Source: CAZGSG01 sp964528095 | GTDB taxonomy: Bacteria > Bacteroidota > Bacteroidia > Chitinophagales > Chitinophagaceae | Length of the DNA stretch: 6,830 nucleotides | Assembly (NCBI GenBank): GCA_964528095.1 | Contig: CAZGSG010000323.1 | Location: 1-6,830, forward strand | Direction of reading: 5' to 3' | Shown here: piece after piece, positions 1-6,610 of the stretch | How positions within the stretch are numbered: position 1 is the first letter of the stretch | How the letters are laid out: every line of letters starts with the position of its first letter | Notes under the pieces: generated by a model | Databases searched by the model: none | Seen by the model: the letters and a program-made list of their open reading frames with translations, nothing else | What the model was told of the DNA's origin: nothing | Made by a program: the position numbers and the translations under genes

Positions 1-1682
1 TGAGCCGCGATTTGCGAGACCAGTTTTTAGATGCGGAGGTTTACCCGATCCTTGACAGGATAGATAATATGGAACCAGGGCTGATGAAGTCATTGGTGGC
101 AAAAGCAGGGGAGCAGGGTTTACTCTCGGTGTCTTTTCCCGAGGAGTATGGAGGGCTGGGAAAGGATTTTATCACGTCTACCATGGTCAATGAATACCTC
201 GGTGCAGGGCATTCCTTTTCTGTAGCAATTGCTGCACACACAGGGATTGGAACTCTACCCATTCTATATTTTGGTACAGCGGAACAAAAACAGAAATACA
301 TTCCAAAACTTATAACAGGTGAATGGGCTGGCGCTTACGGGTTGACCGAACCCAATAGTGGTAGCGACGCGCTGGGAGCTAAAACAACGGCGAAACTGAG
401 CGATGATGGAAAATACTATTTGCTTAATGGCCAAAAATGCTGGATCACCAATGGTGGGTTTGCACAGGTGTATACGGTATTTGCAAAGGTAGATGGAGAT
501 AAGTTCACCGCCTTTATTGTAGACAGGGGCACTGAAGGATTTACACAGGGACCAGAGGAACATAAGATGGGTATCAAAGGTTCGTCTACCGTGCAGTTAT
601 ATTTCCAGGATGCTAAAGTACCTGCAGAAAATCTACTCGGAGAAATTGGCAAAGGACATAAGATTGCTTTTAATATCCTGAATATCGGCCGTCTTAAATT
701 ATGTGCAGCAGCAATTGGTGGCGCAAGAAGGGCATTGACAGATTCAGTGATATACGCAAAAACAAGAGAACAGTTTAAACAGCCTATTTCCAACTTTGGC
801 GCTATCAAGCATAAACTTGGAGAAATGGCCATCAGGATATTTGTGGGTGAATCTGCTCTTTACAGAACTGCCAACTGGATCGACGAAAAAGAAAAAGACC
901 TGCTTGCAGCCGGCAAACCATTTAATGAAGCATTGCTTGGCGCGGCTGAAGAGTATGCTATAGAATGTGCCATGCTGAAAGTATTCGGTAGTGAGGCTTT
1001 AGATTTTGTAGTGGATGAAGGGGTGCAGATACATGGTGGTAATGGTTTCAGCGCTGAGTACAATATTTCCAGGGCATACCGTGATTCAAGGATCAACAGG
1101 ATCTATGAAGGCACTAATGAGATCAATCGTCTGCTTACGCTGGACATGACATTAAAAAGAGCGATGAAAGGGTCACTTGACCTGATGGGACCCGCGATGG
1201 CAGTACAAAAAGAACTGATGAGCATCCCCGATTTTGGCTCAGAAGATGAGACCGCTTTTGCAAAAGAGAAAAAACTGGTATCTAATCTGAAAAAAGCATT
1301 ACTTATGGCATCCGGTGCTGCGGTACAGAAACTGATGATGAAAATAGATAGCGAACAAGAGGTGTTGATGAACCTCGCGGACATGGCGATCGAGATATTC
1401 AATGCTGAAAGCGTATTGCTTCGTGTAATGAAGATGGTAGATCAGAAAGGAGAGGCCGAATCACAACCATACCTCGATATCATGCGCACTTATCTGTATG
1501 ATGCGGCAGACAAAGTGAATAAAGCCGGTAAAGATGCGATCAATTCATTTTCGGAAGGAGATGAACAAAGAATGATACTAATGGGGCTGAAAAGATTTAC
1601 CAAAGCGGAACCATTTAATACTAAAGATGCGAGAAGAAGGATAGCAGATAGAATGATCGCTGCAGGAAAGTATAACTTTTAA
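1..1682 (+). CDS. Acyl-CoA dehydrogenase, long form with C-terminal extension (5' end cut by window)
   Basis: This flavoenzyme carries out the first step of fatty-acid beta-oxidation: FAD-dependent alpha,beta-dehydrogenation of acyl-CoA, passing electrons to electron-transfer flavoprotein. The frame is open from the first complete codon (base 3) with no convincing start, so the N-terminus lies upstream. A TTG at base 12 is only an internal Leu codon. Residue numbers here count from that TTG. Both classic family signatures are present: GLTEPNSGSDA (110-120) in the middle domain, and Q339-I-H-G-G-N-G-F through D358 in the C-terminal helical domain. The catalytic base is Glu366 in IYEGTNEIN. About 165 residues follow the core domain, as in VLCAD/ACAD9-type enzymes, so the long or very-long-chain type is likelier than the short MCAD type. 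Chain-length preference is inference. The gene ends with TAA inside a TTAA shared with the convergent gene. Thiolase and 3-hydroxyacyl-CoA dehydrogenase genes may lie upstream, but this cannot be seen. Confidence 0.95.
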   Translation, partial: SRDLRDQFLDAEVYPILDRIDNMEPGLMKSLVAKAGEQGLLSVSFPEEYGGLGKDFITSTMVNEYLGAGHSFSVAIAAHTGIGTLPILYFGTAEQKQKYIPKLITGEWAGAYGLTEPNSGSDALGAKTTAKLSDDGKYYLLNGQKCWITNGGFAQVYTVFAKVDGDKFTAFIVDRGTEGFTQGPEEHKMGIKGSSTVQLYFQDAKVPAENLLGEIGKGHKIAFNILNIGRLKLCAAAIGGARRALTDSVIYAKTREQFKQPISNFGAIKHKLGEMAIRIFVGESALYRTANWIDEKEKDLLAAGKPFNEALLGAAEEYAIECAMLKVFGSEALDFVVDEGVQIHGGNGFSAEYNISRAYRDSRINRIYEGTNEINRLLTLDMTLKRAMKGSLDLMGPAMAVQKELMSIPDFGSEDETAFAKEKKLVSNLKKALLMASGAAVQKLMMKIDSEQEVLMNLADMAIEIFNAESVLLRVMKMVDQKGEAESQPYLDIMRTYLYDAADKVNKAGKDAINSFSEGDEQRMILMGLKRFTKAEPFNTKDARRRIADRMIAAGKYNF

Positions 1683-2443
1683 TTCCATTGCTCTTTATCG
1701 AAATTAAAAACGGCCCCCTCAATTGAGGCGGCTGTTTTTGTTTCAGCCTCTTCGCCATAAAGCCTTTTCAATTCCTCACGCGTTGTTTTCAGTTCTTCAA
1801 GCTGTTTGATCCTTTTTGCTTCAAAAAAGATCCCGACAGTCATTAAAATAGAAGAAAACGCATTTACAAAGAAATAAATAAGATATGTATCACCTGTATC
1901 CCTGGTTTTTTTAAGATATAGGAATACATAGATAAAAGCATATCCCAGGTATGCAAAAAGAAGGGCGGTAGAAACAAATGCCTTTCCAGGCGCCTTATGC
2001 TGGTGAATGATCGTGATTTTCGTATTGCGGATAAACAGTAATAATGAAAAAACAATCAGCAATAATAATCCTGGTCCCATCGCAATAGCAGAAGCTTCCA
2101 TGGTATAACCGTAAATAAAGACAACGGCCAATTCATAAATGCAATAAGAAATGGTTGCAATATGCAGCCTGTTTTTATGAGCAACAGTTGTACTGAAATG
2201 GGTAAGAAATAATAGGATCAGCGGAGTGCCAAGCAGGTTATTGGTGATAGAATAAAACTGGTTGATATCCTCACTAGTGTTAAAATAGCCGATCTGTAGA
2301 ATATTGTATCCTAATAATAGTGCATAATAAGCCAGTAAAGCGGGGAAACTCCTGTATACCGTAAGACGGAACGAGACTATAAGAATGATTGGGAATAATA
2401 AAGTGATCGCTGCAATAATCCCCATTAAATTGTAAAAGGTCAT
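1679..2443 (-). CDS. Seven-helix membrane protein with cytoplasmic coiled-coil tail, function unknown
   Basis: I do not recognise the family. The 254-residue protein shows seven hydrophobic segments at roughly residues 7-26, 36-53, 69-83, 96-112, 118-137, 156-177 and 186-208. A charged tail follows (209-236: KRIKQLEELKTTREELKRLY and onward) with heptad-like Leu spacing that suggests a short coiled coil. Basic residues after helix 7 favour a cytoplasmic C-terminus. The layout resembles the sensory membrane half of seven-TM receptor kinases, where a coiled coil links the last helix to the kinase, but no output domain is encoded here. It could be a sensor partner, a scaffold or an orphan membrane protein; this is inference. 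The start at 2443 (ATG) lacks a Shine-Dalgarno sequence, and a second ATG six codons in (2425) is possible. The gene is divergent from the amidase gene and its stop overlaps that of the acyl-CoA dehydrogenase gene. Confidence 0.8.
   Translation of the reverse strand: MTFYNLMGIIAAITLLFPIILIVSFRLTVYRSFPALLAYYALLLGYNILQIGYFNTSEDINQFYSITNNLLGTPLILLFLTHFSTTVAHKNRLHIATISYCIYELAVVFIYGYTMEASAIAMGPGLLLLIVFSLLLFIRNTKITIIHQHKAPGKAFVSTALLFAYLGYAFIYVFLYLKKTRDTGDTYLIYFFVNAFSSILMTVGIFFEAKRIKQLEELKTTREELKRLYGEEAETKTAASIEGAVFNFDKEQWN
1706..1745 (+). terminator. Intrinsic terminator of the acyl-CoA dehydrogenase gene, inside the convergent gene
   Basis: An inverted repeat spans 1706-1739, centred between 1722 and 1723. 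The perfect 12-bp core CCTCAATTGAGG (1717-1728) is followed outward by one C/C mismatch (1716/1729), then CCG/CGG pairs, one G-U wobble (1712/1733), a C-G pair and five A-T pairs. On the + strand it is followed by a U-rich run (TGTTTTTGTTT), and it begins 24 bases after the dehydrogenase stop codon, so it fits a Rho-independent terminator. On the - strand the stem carries two mismatches but is also followed by TTTTTAATTT, so it may work in both directions, less well on that side. It overlaps codons 235-246 of the 254-codon convergent gene. Confidence 0.8.
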
Positions 2444-2634
2444 ACGGTCAATTTTTCATTAGGATAAAGACGATAAGGGTAACCAATCCATATAGTCTGA
2501 GTACAATATTAACGATTGTTATGGCTGCATAGTGTTTACTATTAGCACTTTATAACAAAATTCAGTAAAACCTTGCGATTGTTCAGTAATTCTACGCAAA
2601 CGCTTGTCAGGTGTTTTTATGTTACCTTTCTGTT
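2444..2634. promoter_or_regulatory. Divergent intergenic region between membrane-protein and amidase genes
   Basis: This AT-rich 191-bp spacer must hold the promoters of both flanking genes. I see no full match to the Bacteroidota consensus (TTTG, about 20 bases, TAnnTTTG) on either strand. The nearest candidates are TACCTTTC at 2623-2630 (+), only a few bases before the amidase ATG, and TAATATTG on the - strand in the 2505-2515 area. The octamer TTCAGTAA occurs twice (2561-2568 and 2582-2589), 21 bp apart. The inverted pair TTTACT/AGTAAA (2535-2540 and 2564-2569) overlaps the first copy. No open frame here looks like a real gene. Confidence 0.4.
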
Positions 2635-3801
2635 ATGTTACGATACGCATTTACTCTTATGCTTTTTTTTGTGCTTACACTCAGTGATCTATTCGCGCAA
2701 TCTGTATTTATACCCGGAAAAACAACAGGTAGTTTACCGTATCTGGAGTATGGGCTTGGAGATGATCGTCTTGGTGGAGCTAAGATGACGTACCTGGACA
2801 CAAATATTGTGTTAAGGGTAGTGGACAGTACAAAAGATGATTACAAGGTATTGCTTTCGCAAAACCATTTTGCGTATTTGCCCAAATCAAATTTTACCGC
2901 AGACACAGTAGTGAGATCAAAACCCTACTACCTGACAGGTACGTGCAAGGTATATGGAGATGATACCTCGGATTATTTTACCATCTTTCTGGATGAACGA
3001 TTGCCGTATAAAAGCAAACAGGAAATTGGTCCATCCAGGATCGTCGTGGATATTTTTGGCGCTACGAGCAATACCAATTGGATCACTCAACTGCGGTCTG
3101 TAAAAGAAATAAAGAATGTATGGTATGAGCAGGTGGAGGATGATGTATTTCGTGTAACCATTGATCTCGCGCATGCACAGCACTGGGGTTATCATATTTA
3201 TTACGAAGAAAAAAAACTGGTCGTAAAGGTCCGGAGACAACCGGCGGAACTGAAATTAAAAGGACTGAAGGTTGCGATAGATGCAGGACATGGAGGAGAG
3301 AATGTAGGAGCGAAAGGGGTTAGCAGCGGCATTGCCGAAAAAAATTATACGCTGAAGATCGCAACGGAATTACAGAAAGCGCTGGAGGAAGAAGAGGCTA
3401 CTGTGTATATGACCCGCACAAAAGACACGACACTGAGTATGATAGAAAGAACACTAATGTTAAGAGCAGAGTCGCCCGACCTGCTTATCAGCATTCATCT
3501 TAACTCTTCTGGTAAAGATTCTGTAAGCGGTACAAGTACATTTTACCGGTATATTGGATTTCGGCCATTGGCGCAGTCAATACTACAGCAGATGCTTGAA
3601 TTGGGATTAAAAGAATATGGCAATATCGGCAGCTTCAACTTTTCGCTGAACGGGCCGACTGAATATCCCAATTGCCTGGTAGAAGTTGCTTTTCTCAGTA
3701 ATAAAGAAGATGAAAAAAGAATACTTGATCCAAAATTTCATAAGGCTGTGGCGGGAAAGATCGTGGATGGTATAAAGGATTGGTTAAAAGATCAGAAATA
3801 A
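2635..3801 (+). CDS. Exported zinc N-acetylmuramoyl-L-alanine amidase (Amidase_3 family)
   Basis: The enzyme cleaves the amide bond between N-acetylmuramic acid and L-Ala in peptidoglycan, acting in the periplasm in cell separation or wall turnover. From ATG 2635 the protein has 388 residues. Residues 1-21 form a signal peptide (positive start, hydrophobic core, cleavage before Gln22). Residues about 31-86 resemble a small SH3-like domain. Residues about 97-200 are a beta-rich AMIN-like region that may bind the wall. Residues 211-385 are the catalytic domain. Zinc ligands are His219 (DAGHGG), Glu235 (AEKNY) and His288 (ISIHLN); the catalytic Glu350 sits in LVEVAFLSN, so the site is complete. 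A GTG at 2611 would add eight residues and an ATG at 2659 would remove the basic start of the signal peptide, so 2635 is preferred. No regulatory helix interrupting the catalytic domain, as in E. coli AmiA-C, is evident. The SH3 and AMIN assignments are tentative. Confidence 0.92.
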   Translation: MLRYAFTLMLFFVLTLSDLFAQSVFIPGKTTGSLPYLEYGLGDDRLGGAKMTYLDTNIVLRVVDSTKDDYKVLLSQNHFAYLPKSNFTADTVVRSKPYYLTGTCKVYGDDTSDYFTIFLDERLPYKSKQEIGPSRIVVDIFGATSNTNWITQLRSVKEIKNVWYEQVEDDVFRVTIDLAHAQHWGYHIYYEEKKLVVKVRRQPAELKLKGLKVAIDAGHGGENVGAKGVSSGIAEKNYTLKIATELQKALEEEEATVYMTRTKDTTLSMIERTLMLRAESPDLLISIHLNSSGKDSVSGTSTFYRYIGFRPLAQSILQQMLELGLKEYGNIGSFNFSLNGPTEYPNCLVEVAFLSNKEDEKRILDPKFHKAVAGKIVDGIKDWLKDQK

Positions 3802-3836
3802 AAACGCATTACGATTATCCCGTTCACATGTATTCA

Positions 3837-4223
3837 TCATAGATCCGCGGGAAATGGATCTCCACGGTGACAGGTATTGCAGGAAACTGTTTTAATATCT
3901 TCCGGCTTGATGGATTTATCTGTATAGAAATAGTCCTTATTGATCTGGAAAGTCAACTTGATCATTTTTCTACCCTCCTCTTTCATTAGTTTTTCATCAG
4001 AGGCATAATCAAGGCTGTCGGGAAAGTCTTTATGGGAGGCATGACAAAAATCGCAGGTAACGCCCAGCGCTTTATTATATCCCTGCATAAGACTGTCTAA
4101 TTTTTTATCGCTGATATCCTTTGGTAATACTTTCAGGTTCTTATGCAGGGGAAGCGGTTTTGTAGCGGCAATACCGGCTGTAACGAAAACAAGAATGCCT
4201 GCAATTACTTTAAATTGGCTCAT
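3837..4223 (-). CDS. Di-haem c-type cytochrome, reaction-centre cytochrome-like family
   Basis: This is a small (128-residue) exported electron carrier with two haem-c motifs, CDFCH (57-61) and CNTCH (115-119). Residues 1-20 are a hydrophobic export signal or anchor. It has no lipobox Cys and no Gln at the likely cleavage point, so it may stay anchored. The pattern of Leu/Met-rich helix, CxxCH, charged linker, second helix and second CxxCH resembles half of the tetra-haem photosynthetic reaction-centre cytochrome subunit (CytoC_RC family). Short relatives of that family occur in many non-phototrophic Bacteroidota. Met46 (11 residues before the first Cys) and Met87 (28 before the second) are placed like the distal Met ligands of that family; this is inference. 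No promoter is visible in the 55 bp after the S9 peptidase stop, so co-transcription with the peptidase is plausible. Its 3' end converges on the amidase gene, 35 bp away. The physiological partner is unknown. Confidence 0.88.
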   Translation of the reverse strand: MSQFKVIAGILVFVTAGIAATKPLPLHKNLKVLPKDISDKKLDSLMQGYNKALGVTCDFCHASHKDFPDSLDYASDEKLMKEEGRKMIKLTFQINKDYFYTDKSIKPEDIKTVSCNTCHRGDPFPADL

Positions 4224-4278
4224 GGTCTGTGCTGATTTCTATAAGTTGACGTATTTTTCTATGACACCGATGCATGGG

Positions 4279-6432
4279 TCATTTGCCGATCCATCTTTCA
4301 AAAAACTCCCAGGTACGCAATAACTGATCAATGCGCTGCCTGTTATTACCGCTCCTTGTCAACTCATGAGTGCCGCCGGGGTGACGAACATACTCCACTG
4401 GTCTGCCCAGTATTTTCAGGCTGCGATAAAGCATTTCACTTTGTACAAAGCCGGTACGTCTGTCATTATCACCATGAAAAATAATATAAGGTGTCGTGAT
4501 ATTCTGAACATAGTTGATAGGCGATTCGCGCTCAAGTGTTTTTTTTGTTTCGGCATCCCAGGGGTAGCCTCCAAAATAACTGGGTACCAGGCGCCAGGCA
4601 TTTCCCTCTCCGAAAAAAGTAGCAAGGTCGTATACTCCCCGCTGACTACAGGCTGCCTTAAATCGTTTATCATGCGCAATGATCCAGGCTACAAGATAAC
4701 CTGCATAAGAACCGCCTGTGATCAACAATTTCGAAGTATCGGCCCAGTTTTCTGCAACTGTTTTATCCAGGGCTGTGAGTACATCGCTGGTTGGCCCGGC
4801 GCCCCAGTCATTGATGTTACCCCGCAAAAAATCGACACCATAACCACCGCTGCCGCGCGGGTTACAATAGACAACACCATAACCTTTACTACAGAAATAT
4901 TGAAATTCATGCCACATGCTTGATTCACCTGGACCCCACATTGCAGAGGGGCCGCCGTGTATATTTAATAATAAAGGATATTTTTTTCCCGTTTCAAAAC
5001 CGGCAGGTTTCATGACCCAGTATTCAACGGTCTGTCCCTTATTATTGGTAAAGGTTTTCTTTTCCGGGAAAGACAGTTGTTTGCTTTTTAACCAGTCAGT
5101 GTTGAAGTTGCTGATACGTTGCTGGTTTTTTCCTTCAGCATTGGTTAGGTATAATTCATATGGATTGGCCACTTCTGTTTTTACAAAGACCAGTTTGTCT
5201 TTTACCAGGTCATAACTACCAACTCCTGCATTTCCCTCAGTCAGTTGTTGTACCTGTTTTGTTTTTATGTCAACGCGAAAAACAGGTGCGCCCCCATTGT
5301 TTTGCGCAGAAAAATAAATATACTTTTCATCTGCGCTCCAGGTCAGGTTTCCTTTATTGCGATCAAATGGGAGGGTGACAAGGTCTTTTATATTACCATT
5401 GATCGGAATTATTCCCAATGCAGGAATATTGACAGTTGCAGTAGCGCCATATTGAAAGGCCAACCATTTACCACTGGGGGAGACAGATGGCGAGTTATAG
5501 CTTTTATCCTTTTCTCCGACCAGGGCGTGAAAATTGCTGCCGTCCGTATTGGTAATGTATACTACTGATTCAAGTGCACGATCAGGGTGTTGCAAAGAAT
5601 CCATATTACCCGTCAGGATAACCTGTTTTCCATCGGGAGTAAACTCTGCTGAGCCAAACCGGTAAAAACCTTTTGTAATAGGCCAAGGTGTAGCGCCAGG
5701 ATTTGCATTGATAATAAACAAATGCGAATAGCTCATTTCTGCTGAGATATCCGATTCGCTCTGAAAATTCAACTTATCAAGCACAGCTGCTTTTTTATCG
5801 AGCACATTATTTTCCAGGTAAGCCCTTACTTCTTGAATACTGCCGTCAGGGTTTGCTTTGGCGGCAGCCGGGTTTAAAAAATTATTATTAGCAAAACCCG
5901 GTTTTTCAAATGGCCATGCAGGAACCTGTTTGCCGGGATTTAGTATAGAGTCTTTGATCAGCTCCTTTAAGCTGATGCCCGATGAAAATAATAACTGCTT
6001 GCCATCGGGGCTCCATACAGGACTACCCGCTCCATATTTGAACTTTGTCAATTGTGTTGCTTCACCACCATCCAGCGGTAATAAAAAAATCTGTGATTTG
6101 CCGTCTGCTGCTCTTACAAAAGCCAGCTGTTTACCATCAGGGCTCCAGGCAGGTTGAGAAGAGTTTTCCTTACTTGTCAGCTGTTTTGGAGAAGAGCTTC
6201 CATCAGTTGGCACCATCCAAATCTGGGTCACATATTTATATTCCAACTTGCTTTCTCCATCTGGCTCAATGGCGGTCATCGTAAAGGCTGCTTTGCTGCC
6301 ATCCTTGCTCAGCGTAACAGCTCCCAACGATTTTATCTTTAACATATCGGTTACTCTTACCGGCTCTTTTTGCTGGGAATGAGCGGTTATGGCAAAAGGA
6401 AAAATCAGAAGCAGGAATAAAAACTTTCTCAT
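4279..6432 (-). CDS. Exported S9 family peptidase (dipeptidyl/acylaminoacyl peptidase type)
   Basis: This 717-residue serine peptidase probably trims short peptides in the periplasm or at the outer surface. Residues 1-19 are a signal peptide (MRKFLFLLLIFPF core, cleavage before Gln20). An N-terminal beta-propeller (about 35-440) is marked by repeated PD40/TolB-like motifs: WSPDGKQLAF (96-105), WSPDGKQLLF (140-149), TPDGKQVIL (265-273), SPSGKWLAF (318-326) and WSADEKYIYF (365-374). The alpha/beta hydrolase domain covers about 460-717. It contains the oxyanion-region HGGP (492-495), NPRGSGGYG (524-532), the nucleophile Ser575 in GGSYAG, Asp657 in HGDNDRRTG and His689 in GGTHEL, so the triad is complete. 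Substrate specificity (dipeptidyl, acylaminoacyl or prolyl) cannot be read from the sequence. The ATG at 6432 has an AT-rich leader without a Shine-Dalgarno sequence. The gene is divergent from the oxidoreductase gene and precedes the cytochrome gene on the same strand. Confidence 0.95.
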   Translation of the reverse strand: MRKFLFLLLIFPFAITAHSQQKEPVRVTDMLKIKSLGAVTLSKDGSKAAFTMTAIEPDGESKLEYKYVTQIWMVPTDGSSSPKQLTSKENSSQPAWSPDGKQLAFVRAADGKSQIFLLPLDGGEATQLTKFKYGAGSPVWSPDGKQLLFSSGISLKELIKDSILNPGKQVPAWPFEKPGFANNNFLNPAAAKANPDGSIQEVRAYLENNVLDKKAAVLDKLNFQSESDISAEMSYSHLFIINANPGATPWPITKGFYRFGSAEFTPDGKQVILTGNMDSLQHPDRALESVVYITNTDGSNFHALVGEKDKSYNSPSVSPSGKWLAFQYGATATVNIPALGIIPINGNIKDLVTLPFDRNKGNLTWSADEKYIYFSAQNNGGAPVFRVDIKTKQVQQLTEGNAGVGSYDLVKDKLVFVKTEVANPYELYLTNAEGKNQQRISNFNTDWLKSKQLSFPEKKTFTNNKGQTVEYWVMKPAGFETGKKYPLLLNIHGGPSAMWGPGESSMWHEFQYFCSKGYGVVYCNPRGSGGYGVDFLRGNINDWGAGPTSDVLTALDKTVAENWADTSKLLITGGSYAGYLVAWIIAHDKRFKAACSQRGVYDLATFFGEGNAWRLVPSYFGGYPWDAETKKTLERESPINYVQNITTPYIIFHGDNDRRTGFVQSEMLYRSLKILGRPVEYVRHPGGTHELTRSGNNRQRIDQLLRTWEFFERWIGK

Positions 6433-6498
6433 AAACGTATTTTATAAGTGTTGAAAATACGAATTCGGGTCTATAAAGCACGGGGGAGGAGATATGGG

Positions 6499-6516
6499 AC
6501 TGTCATTATACTGTCA
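6499..6516. repeat. Two direct copies of ACTGTCA, one helical turn apart
   Basis: The copies lie at 6499-6505 and 6510-6516 with an 11-bp period, inside the GGGAC/GTCCC inverted pair (6496-6500 and 6522-6526). The placement between divergent starts would suit an operator read on one face of the helix. A 7-mer repeat this short can also arise by chance in a spacer of this size, so the functional reading is weak. Confidence 0.3.
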
Positions 6517-6584
6517 ATCTGGTCCCGGGCCCGCTCTTATTTTACCGGCAAGAATGATGGCTGGCATTTAACAAAGGAAAAATG

Positions 6585-6592
6585 TAAATTTG
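6585..6592 (+). promoter_or_regulatory. Candidate Bacteroidota -7 promoter element for the oxidoreductase gene
   Basis: TAAATTTG matches the Bacteroidota -7 consensus TAnnTTTG exactly. The first base after it is 18 nt before the ATG, so the transcript would have a short leader of roughly a dozen bases, consistent with the lack of a Shine-Dalgarno site. The -33 element (TTTG) is not well matched at the usual 19-21 base spacing. The nearest options are GCTG at 6560-6563 and TTTA at 6567-6570, which is too close. Confidence 0.5.
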
Positions 6593-6610
6593 TTGCCCAA
6601 TACAGTAATT

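Larger units (their letters stand above)
6433..6610. promoter_or_regulatory. Divergent intergenic region between peptidase and 2-oxoacid oxidoreductase genes
   Basis: This 178-bp spacer should carry both promoters. The + side has a clear -7 element at 6585-6592, listed separately. The - side has only a weak TATTTTC candidate upstream of the peptidase ATG. The middle is unusually GC-rich for this genome. It contains a G-rich purine stretch at 6481-6490, the heptamer ACTGTCA twice, 11 bp apart (6499-6505 and 6510-6516), and overlapping CCCGGG/GGGCCC palindromes (6524-6532). The arms GGGAC (6496-6500) and GTCCC (6522-6526) enclose the repeats. No gene is visible within it. Confidence 0.5.

Noticed and set aside
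2573..2788. A 71-codon + strand frame overlapping the amidase start.
   Set aside because: It runs in another frame over the amidase signal peptide and SH3-like region, which has full family support. It has a Cys/Leu-rich composition typical of an out-of-frame shadow.
3841..3861. Inverted repeat AGATCC/GGATCT with a 9-base loop near the convergent amidase and cytochrome ends.
   Set aside because: A 6-bp stem with no U-run on either side, inside the cytochrome coding tail. It is likely incidental, so I see no terminator for the amidase gene in the 35-bp gap.
4262..4281. Hairpin TGAC-CC/GG-GTCA with one bulge overlapping the S9 peptidase stop codon, considered as a terminator.
   Set aside because: On the - strand it is followed by an A-rich run (TAGAAAAATAC), not a U-run, and the stem is short. 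It does not support termination between peptidase and cytochrome genes.
4366..4923. A 185-codon + strand frame opposite the S9 peptidase hydrolase domain.
   Set aside because: It is antisense to the catalytic domain, whose triad and motifs are all intact, and it shows no domain, signal or plausible start context.
5995..6165. Similar DNA stretches (antisense of SPDGKQL codons) that look like a short nucleotide repeat.
   Set aside because: They are explained by the repeated PD40 motifs of the beta-propeller in the S9 peptidase; they are not a separate repeat element.
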